This document shows positions 14,989-19,778 of a DNA stretch of 19,778 nt, piece after piece. Position 1 is the first letter of the stretch, and every line of letters begins with the position of its first letter. The notes below the pieces were generated by a model. That model worked only from the letters and a program-made list of their open reading frames with translations. It searched no databases and was not told the origin of the DNA. The stretch comes from Actinoallomurus sp048498315 (GTDB lineage Bacteria > Actinomycetota > Actinomycetes > Streptosporangiales > Streptosporangiaceae), in the NCBI GenBank assembly GCA_048498315.1, contig JBEHYF010000098.1, positions 1-19,778 on the forward strand. The letters are read 5' to 3'. A program made the translations under genes and the position numbers.

Positions 14989-15570
14989 TCAGGTGGTCGC
15001 GGGACCGGTGATGGTGTCGACGAGGCGGGCGAGGCGGTCGCGCAGGCCGCGGCGGCGCTGCGGCTCGCCGGCGGCGGCGCTGACGAGGTGCTGGGCGACC
15101 TCGAACGAGACGAGGGGATCGTCGGCCGGTACGGTCAGCGCCTCGTGCGCCAGCCCCTCCAGCTCCGTGTCGCCGCCGTCGAGGGCGAAGATCGTCGCGC
15201 CGACGCGGCGAGCGTCGTCGACCCGTTCGAGCAGCGGCGCCGGGGCGGCGGTCTCCGACACGACGACGAGGGCTTCGCCACGCCGGGCGGCCTCCAGGCG
15301 ATCGAGCCCGACGGACAGGTGTTTCGGCGCGCCGGGCGGCGGGTTCCAGCGCACGAGCGTCGGGGACAGCTCCGGCAGGCCTCCGAGGCGGCTCTCGTCG
15401 TCGAGGTGCGCCGCCAGGTGCCACGGCTCGTCGTCGGGCGGCCCGACGAGCAGGAGACCGCCGGGGGTGCGGGCGGACGAGCGCAGCGCCCAGGCGAACT
15501 CCCGGGTGCGCTCGGGCCAGCCGGTCGTCGAGAGCAGCCCGCGCAGGGCGAGCACCTGACTCGCGTTCAT
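14989..15570 (-). CDS. SIS-like hypothetical protein
   Basis: The protein is 193 aa from the ATG at 15570. It looks like an alternating alpha/beta protein with strands GGLLLVGPP, EALVVVSET and ATIFALDGG, separated by helices. The second half (VVVSETAAPAPLLERVDDARRVG is near 100-122, then HEALTVPADDPLVSFEVAQHLV) resembles one half of a sugar isomerase (SIS) domain, where a Ser/Thr-rich turn after the strand binds phosphosugars. The resemblance is weak and I cannot point to catalytic residues. There is no signal peptide or membrane segment. It lies upstream of map on the same strand, with a 255-base gap, so it is probably a separate unit. Function unknown. Confidence 0.75.
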   Translation of the reverse strand: MNASQVLALRGLLSTTGWPERTREFAWALRSSARTPGGLLLVGPPDDEPWHLAAHLDDESRLGGLPELSPTLVRWNPPPGAPKHLSVGLDRLEAARRGEALVVVSETAAPAPLLERVDDARRVGATIFALDGGDTELEGLAHEALTVPADDPLVSFEVAQHLVSAAAGEPQRRRGLRDRLARLVDTITGPATT

Positions 15571-15908
15571 GGCCCTATGGTGCCGCACGCGCGGCGCGTC
15601 CGGCGGGCGCTCGGAAAGCGTGGCACGGGGGCGCGTGTGCGGCGGAGATGGCGGGGAACCGGGATCACGGGGTGCCGGCCTCGGGCCTCGCCCCGGTGGG
15701 TCGCGAGGATGCCCGCACCCTCGGGAGCACCGCCCGGCGGCACAGCGCGTCTCGCCGGTCGTCGTACGCCTCCACGTCGAGGGCGTCGCGGCTGGGGCTT
15801 CGCCCGCGACGCCCGTGGTCTCGGCCGGGCCGCACGACGCCGGCATCGCCGGCGCCGCGATGGCCGCCCGGCGCGGACCGGTCCGGCCGTCCCTGGCAGG
15901 ATCGGGTC
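15571..15908. other. Divergent intergenic region without a supported gene
   Basis: These 338 bases separate the minus-strand SIS-like gene from the plus-strand reductase cluster and should hold both promoters. Several frames are open because of the GC bias, and the reductase frame itself is open back to 15648. None shows a domain, and their residues are dominated by Arg, Pro, Gly and Ala. No RNA gene seen. Confidence 0.4.
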
Positions 15909-16589
15909 ATGAGCACTGTGCAGGGTGACGCGCCGGACGTCAGCGGTCTTTCCATCGGCATCCTCGGCGGCACGGGCGACCAGGGCAAGGGCCTGGCGCG
16001 CAGGTTCGCCATGGCCGGACACGAGGTACTCATCGGTTCCCGGAACGCCGAGCGGGCGCGGCAGGCGGCCGCGAGCCTGGGCGACGGGCTGCCGGCCCGG
16101 GGCGCGGAGAACGCCGAGGTCGCCCGCATCGCCGACGTGGTGATCGTGGCGGTGCCGTGGGACGGCCACAAGGCGCTCCTGGAGTCGCTGCGCGACGACC
16201 TCGCTGGCAAGATCGTGATCGACTGCGTGAACCCGCTCGGCTTCGACAAGCAGGGCGCGTACCCGCTGCCGGTCGAGGAGGGCAGCGCCGCGCAGCAGGC
16301 GGCCGCCGTGCTCACCGGCAGCACCGTGGTCGCGGCGTTCCACCACGTGTCCGCGGTCGTGCTGCTCGATTCGGAGGTGGACGAGGTCGACCTCGACGTG
16401 CTGGTGCTCGGCGACGACCGGCAGGCCACCGACACGGTGCAGGCGCTGGCGAGCCGCATCGCCGGCATGCGTGGCGTGTACGGTGGGCGGCTGCGCAACG
16501 CCCACCAGGTCGAGGCGTTCACCGCGAACCTGATCTCCATCAACCGGCGGTACAAGGCGCACGCCGGCCTGCACGTCACCGACGTGTGA
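15909..16589 (+). CDS. F420:NADP(H) oxidoreductase-like protein (NADPH-dependent F420 reductase family)
   Basis: The protein is 226 aa from the ATG at 15909, with AGGA about 9 bases upstream. The frame is open to 15648, but the homologous part starts here. A Rossmann fold opens at residue 15 with SIGILGGTGDQGKGLARRFA, and Ser44-Arg45 (IGSRNAER) are placed to hold the 2'-phosphate of NADPH. Further signatures are VVIVAVPWDGHK, IVIDCVNPLGF and VAAFHHVSA. The family transfers hydride between NADPH and the deazaflavin F420, supplying reduced F420 to other enzymes in the cytosol. It leads a tight plus-strand cluster, with 7 bases to the next gene. Its presence supports an F420-using actinobacterium. 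Confidence 0.92.
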   Translation: MSTVQGDAPDVSGLSIGILGGTGDQGKGLARRFAMAGHEVLIGSRNAERARQAAASLGDGLPARGAENAEVARIADVVIVAVPWDGHKALLESLRDDLAGKIVIDCVNPLGFDKQGAYPLPVEEGSAAQQAAAVLTGSTVVAAFHHVSAVVLLDSEVDEVDLDVLVLGDDRQATDTVQALASRIAGMRGVYGGRLRNAHQVEAFTANLISINRRYKAHAGLHVTDV

Positions 16590-16596
16590 GCGGCGC

Positions 16597-17556
16597 ATGA
16601 GGTTCGTGATCTACGGGGCCGGCGCGGTCGGCGGCGTCATCGGAGCCCGGCTGTGCCAGCAGGGGCACGACGTCACGCTGATCGCGCGCGGCGCGCACTA
16701 TGAGGCGATCCGCGACCGGGGCCTGCGCCTCTGCACGCCGGACGAGGAGGTGACGCTGCGGGTTCCGGTCGCCGGCCACCCGTCGGCGGTGGAGCTGCGG
16801 CCGGGCGACGTCGTGCTGCTGGCGATGAAGACGCAGGACACGGTCGCGGCCCTGGCGGACCTGTCGGCCGCCGCTCCGCCGGACATCGTCGTGGCCTGCG
16901 CGCAGAACGGGGTGGTGAACGAGCGCCTGGCCCTGCGCAGGTTCGCCCGGGTGTACGGCATCTGCGTGCTGCTGCCGGCGGCGTTCCTCGAACCGGGCAC
17001 CGTGCGGGCGTACATGGGGCCGCAGAGCGGCCGGCTCGACGTCGGCCGGTACCCGGGCGGCGTGGACGAGACGGCCGAGTCGATCGTCGCGGCGTTCGCC
17101 GGCGCGACGTTCGCGTCCGAGGCGCGGCCCGACATCATGCGCTACAAGTACGGCAAGCTGCTGACCAACCTCGGCAACGCCGTGGAGGTGGTCGTCGGGC
17201 GCGGCGAGCACGGCGCGCAGATCGCGCGGCTGGCCCGCGATGAGGGCGCGGCCTGCCTGCGCGCCGCCGGCATCGCCGCGGCCGACGGCGTCAGCGTCAT
17301 GTCGCAGGTCCGGCCGGTGCGCGGCGAGGCGCACCCGGGCAGTTCGTCCCTGCAGAGCCTGTGCCGCGGCACCGGCACGATCGAGGCGGACTACCTCAAC
17401 GGGGAGATCGTCCTGCTCGGCCGCGAGCACGGGGTGCCGACGCCGGTGAACGAGCTGCTGTGCCGCCTCGCCAACCGCATGGCCCGTGAGGGCCTGCCGC
17501 CCGGCCTGATGACTCCGGAGGAGTTCATGGCAGCGCTGGAGGGACCGGTGTCCTGA
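16597..17556 (+). CDS. Ketopantoate reductase-family protein (ApbA/PanE type)
   Basis: The protein is 319 aa from the ATG at 16597. The N-terminal Rossmann domain has IYGAGAVGGVIGARL (residues 5-19) and ends with the AMKTQDT strand (about 77). The C-terminal helical domain has the catalytic Lys region KYGKLLTNLGNAV (Lys187) and a Glu in GTIEADYLNGEIV. NGEIVLLGREHGVPTPVN is a family hallmark. True PanE makes pantoate from ketopantoate with NADPH for coenzyme A. Many actinobacteria carry several paralogues that act on other 2-keto acids, so I leave out the symbol. The stop overlaps the next ATG (ATGA-like TGATG), suggesting translational coupling to the metal-receptor gene. Confidence 0.92.
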   Translation: MRFVIYGAGAVGGVIGARLCQQGHDVTLIARGAHYEAIRDRGLRLCTPDEEVTLRVPVAGHPSAVELRPGDVVLLAMKTQDTVAALADLSAAAPPDIVVACAQNGVVNERLALRRFARVYGICVLLPAAFLEPGTVRAYMGPQSGRLDVGRYPGGVDETAESIVAAFAGATFASEARPDIMRYKYGKLLTNLGNAVEVVVGRGEHGAQIARLARDEGAACLRAAGIAAADGVSVMSQVRPVRGEAHPGSSSLQSLCRGTGTIEADYLNGEIVLLGREHGVPTPVNELLCRLANRMAREGLPPGLMTPEEFMAALEGPVS

Positions 17557-18377
17557 TGGGCGGCCGGCCGCGCGGCGCGTCCACGCCGCCTATGACGGAC
17601 GACGCCGGGGTGCCGTTCCGGGCGCCGCCGGGAGGCGTGCGGCGGGTGGTGTCGCTCGTGCCGTCGCTCACCGAGGCGGTCGCCGAGACCGCACGGGAGC
17701 TGCTCGTGGGCGCGACCGACTGGTGCACGCACCCGGCCGGTCTCGACGTCGTCCGCGTCGGCGGCACCAAGAACCCCGACGTGGACCGCATCGTGGCGCT
17801 GGCGCCCGACCTCGTGCTGGCCAACTTCGAGGAGAACCGCCCGGCGGACGTCGACGCACTCCGCAGGGCGGGGCTCTCCGTGTGGCTCACCGTCATCCGC
17901 ACGCTGCCGGAGGCGCTCACCGGCCTGGCCCGGATGCTCGCCGCCTGCGGGCTGGACCGGCCACCGTGGCTGAGCCGGGCCCGCGCCGTCTGGGCGGACG
18001 TGCTCGCCGCGCCGCCGCCGCCGTTCGTCACGGCCGCGGTGCCGATCTGGCGGCGCCCGTGGATGGTGCTCGGGCACGACACGTTCGCCGGCGACCTGCT
18101 GGCCCGGCTCGGCGTCGCCAACGTCTACGCGCGGGCCGCCGAGCGGTACCCGAAGGTGCCGGTCGAGGACATCCGCCGGCGTCGTCCCGGCCTGGTCGTA
18201 CTGCCGGACGAGCCGTACTCCTTCAGCGCCACCGACGGCCCGGAGGAGTTCCCGGGTCTGCCGGTGGCGCTGGTCAGCGGGCGCCACCTGGAGTGGTACG
18301 GGCCGTCGCTCGCGGAGGCGCGCCAGGTGCTCAGGGCATCGCTGCCGGACGACCCTCGCCCCGGTCGGTCGCCGTGA
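17556..18377 (+). CDS. Helical-backbone metal receptor, BtuF-like, without signal peptide
   Basis: The protein is 273 aa from the ATG at 17556, which overlaps the preceding stop and has GGAGGGA 11 bases upstream. An in-frame ATG at 17592 is an alternative. The fold is that of periplasmic-binding proteins for cobalamin or siderophores: VVSLVPSLTEAV (about 30-41), GATDWCTHP, VGGTKNPDVDRIVALAPDLVLANFEEN (region about 68-95), then HDTFAGDLLARLGVANVY and RRRPGLVVLPDEPYSF. It lacks a signal peptide, so it should stay in the cytosol, unlike ABC-transporter receptors. No ABC permease or ATPase is nearby. Stand-alone cytosolic members of this family are annotated in many actinobacteria without an established ligand. 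Confidence 0.88.
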   Translation: MGGRPRGASTPPMTDDAGVPFRAPPGGVRRVVSLVPSLTEAVAETARELLVGATDWCTHPAGLDVVRVGGTKNPDVDRIVALAPDLVLANFEENRPADVDALRRAGLSVWLTVIRTLPEALTGLARMLAACGLDRPPWLSRARAVWADVLAAPPPPFVTAAVPIWRRPWMVLGHDTFAGDLLARLGVANVYARAAERYPKVPVEDIRRRRPGLVVLPDEPYSFSATDGPEEFPGLPVALVSGRHLEWYGPSLAEARQVLRASLPDDPRPGRSP

Positions 18378-18426
18378 TGTGCCGCGCCGCGGCCGGCGTC
18401 ATGGTGCCGGCGCGGATGCCGGTGCG

Positions 18427-18446
18427 GGCCGCCGTCCACGGCGGCC
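18427..18446. terminator. Perfect 9-bp inverted repeat between convergent genes
   Basis: GGCCGCCGT, CC, ACGGCGGCC, about 50 bases after the metal-receptor stop and in front of the convergent minus-strand gene that ends at 18588. A weaker pair (GGCCCG at 18525, CGGGCC at 18554) lies nearer the other gene. A transcription terminator is the likely role. Confidence 0.45.
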
Positions 18447-18587
18447 ACCGGCCCGGCCGACGGTGCACCTGCCCGGCCGAGGCGATCACGGAACCGGCCT
18501 TTAGGTGATCTTGTGACCCGGATCGGCCCGGGAAACGGCAAGCCGCACGGCCGCGGGCCGGTGGTTCGTCCAGCCGGCGGGGACGGG

Positions 18588-19526
18588 TCAGGTGCGCCCC
18601 GCCTCGTCGCGGTCCAGGTCGGCGAACGCGGCGAGGACGCCGTCGCGGTCGCGGCCGGCGTCCAGCAGCAGGTGCATGAGCACGCGCGCCTTGGCGGGGG
18701 CCAGGCCGGTGGCCGGCAGTCCCTCGCCGCGACCGCCCGCCACGACCACCGGCACCCGCGCGGCCGCCTCGGTCAGGATCGGCATCAGCGGCCCGGGCAC
18801 CGCCACCGCGGCGGGCACGACGACGGCCGACGGCGCGGCGACGACCAGGCCGTCGCACAGGGCGGCCACGGCGCGCAGCAGCTCGCCGTCGTCGCCCAGG
18901 GTCATCGTGTGCAGGCCGACGCGCAGCGGGCGCCCGGCGTAGGGGCCCGGCACGGTGAACCGGCGCGGCGGCCGCCACAGCAGCCGCGGCGCGCCGTCGA
19001 TGACATGGCCGAGCGGGCCTGCCACGGGGGAGGCGAGGAGCGGTGCCGCACCGCCCTGGGCCAGCGCCACGTGCCGGGCCGAATGGATCTCGCCGCGCGC
19101 GACGATGACGCAACCGAGCCCGCGCGGCGCGCCGGCCGCGACGGTGACGGCGTCGGCCAGGTCGGCCGGGGCGGCGAACACGACCGGTGCGCCGCCCCCG
19201 TACGCCAGCTCCAGCGCCCACGCGGTCTCCGGGACGCTGCTCGCGTCGTTCGCGACCACGACGACGCCCCGGGCGCCCTCTCCGGCGGCGGCGTCGACCG
19301 CGCTCGCGAGATCGTGAACGCCGGTGAAGGTCGGCCCCGCGTTCGGCAACCGGTGCACCGTCACGGCGATCGAGGACGCCGCGGCGACCTCGCCGCCCGA
19401 ACCGCCGGGCACCAGCACGGCGACCATCCGCGAGGAGGCGGCGTCGGCGGGCTGCGACCGGGGCGCGGTCGCCTTGGCCTGCCATGACGGGGGGATCGGC
19501 CAGGGGGGAGGGCTGAGGGAGCTCAT
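18588..19526 (-). CDS. Asparaginase-family protein with missing catalytic residues
   Basis: The protein is 312 aa from the ATG at 19526, with GAAGGA about 11 bases upstream. An internal Met34 begins the conserved part and is an alternative. The fold is recognisable from VVVVANDASSVPETAWALEL (86-107 region), APVVFAAPADLADAV, RGLGCVIVARGEIHSARHVAL, SPVAGPLGHV and a C-terminal domain ending in KARVLMHLLLDAG. Compared with E. coli AnsB, the first catalytic Thr of GGTIA is replaced in PGGSGG (Ser43). The GTDT motif (Thr89, Asp90) aligns with Asp94-Ala-Ser96, and the Lys162 position falls in HVALAQG. By eye the whole catalytic set is lost. It may be a pseudoenzyme that binds a ligand or an amino acid without hydrolysis. 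The reading frame is intact with normal codon bias, so it is probably maintained. Confidence 0.85.
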   Translation of the reverse strand: MSSLSPPPWPIPPSWQAKATAPRSQPADAASSRMVAVLVPGGSGGEVAAASSIAVTVHRLPNAGPTFTGVHDLASAVDAAAGEGARGVVVVANDASSVPETAWALELAYGGGAPVVFAAPADLADAVTVAAGAPRGLGCVIVARGEIHSARHVALAQGGAAPLLASPVAGPLGHVIDGAPRLLWRPPRRFTVPGPYAGRPLRVGLHTMTLGDDGELLRAVAALCDGLVVAAPSAVVVPAAVAVPGPLMPILTEAAARVPVVVAGGRGEGLPATGLAPAKARVLMHLLLDAGRDRDGVLAAFADLDRDEAGRT

Positions 19527-19778
19527 CTCCGCGTGCGTCCTTCGGCGTCGTGCGGCGCCGGCGGCGTCCGCCCCGTGATCGTGACGTAGGGAGAATCTAA
19601 CGCATCGGCCGCCTGTTCGGGAGCGACTTCGCGCACCTCACCGACGGTGACGGTCGCGACCGGGCGGGTGGCGGGCGGCAGGGTGCGGCCGCCCGCCGCG
19701 GTGCCGCTCACCGGCGGCGGGGGCCGCCGAGGAAGGATTCGGCCTGAAGGATCCACGGGTGTGTCGTACGAACCTGTG
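19523..19778 (-). CDS. Possible 3' end of a small upstream ORF
   Basis: A frame open to the window edge ends with TGA that overlaps the asparaginase-family ATG (ATGA), the usual sign of coupling. A GTG at 19756 could be a start. Its residues (VATVTVGEVREVAPEQAADALDSP region, then a Pro/Arg-rich tail) show no domain I know, and it contains a TTA codon (leucine), rare in such genomes. It could equally be the promoter region of the asparaginase-like gene. Confidence 0.3.
   Translation of the reverse strand, partial: TGSYDTPVDPSGRILPRRPPPPVSGTAAGGRTLPPATRPVATVTVGEVREVAPEQAADALDSPYVTITGRTPPAPHDAEGRTRR

Noticed and set aside
18331..19485. 384-aa minus-strand frame overlapping the asparaginase-like gene
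   Set aside because: Very Arg/Gly-rich, no domain; the asparaginase-like frame explains the region.
1..19778. tRNA or rRNA genes
   Set aside because: No cloverleaf-like arrangement or rRNA-like stretch was noticed on reading; a tRNAscan run would settle it.

Overview
The window is very GC-rich and uses GTG starts freely. It encodes an F420:NADPH oxidoreductase-type protein, a CopD-CtaG fusion, a LigD-like phosphoesterase and a giant WXG100-like toxin. Together these point to a filamentous actinobacterium, and I would guess the Streptosporangiales (Actinomadura or Nonomuraea-like). That placement is inferred from gene content and not from a marker alignment.

Left part (1-5559): the 3' end of an unrecognised gene; a 682-aa multi-pass CopD-CtaG copper protein; a lipoprotein aspartyl protease of the retropepsin-like type; then, convergent to it, an HtrA-type lipoprotein serine protease and a YdjM/DUF457-type membrane protein. 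A perfect 13-bp inverted repeat separates the last two. This is envelope protein and copper housekeeping.

Middle part (5680-13190), an accessory region: a FitAB/VapBC-type toxin-antitoxin pair with an inverted-repeat operator candidate; a LigD-like protein with an intact phosphoesterase motif set but a ligase domain whose catalytic lysine is lost; and a polymorphic toxin locus. The toxin gene (12658 to 7997, minus strand) encodes 1553 aa: a WXG100-like secretion domain, a long Pro-rich linker, a Nudix domain with a canonical Nudix box, a HipA/PI3-4-kinase-like domain, three 34-aa tandem repeats, and a C-terminal ADP-ribosyltransferase with R-STS-ExE signature. A 122-aa acidic protein starts 12 nt downstream and is the natural immunity candidate. 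The 3' part of the toxin gene is visibly less GC-rich than the rest, as expected for an exchanged toxin tip. Upstream of the toxin lies a decayed IS110-family element: a transposase fragment with several frameshifts, preceded by about 150-180 bases of stem-loop-rich sequence in the place where IS110 elements encode their bridge RNA.

Right part (13879-19778), mostly conserved chromosomal genes: map (type I methionine aminopeptidase), an SIS-like hypothetical protein, then a plus-strand cluster of an F420-dependent NADP reductase-like protein, a ketopantoate reductase-family protein and a cytosolic helical-backbone metal receptor (BtuF-like) with tight spacing or overlap. Convergent to it is an asparaginase-family protein in which the expected catalytic residues appear to be replaced, preceded by the end of a possible small overlapping ORF that runs off the window.

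The most interesting item is the ADP-ribosyltransferase toxin that carries its own Nudix and kinase-like domains. These are three nucleotide-handling activities in one secreted polypeptide, next to a likely immunity gene.
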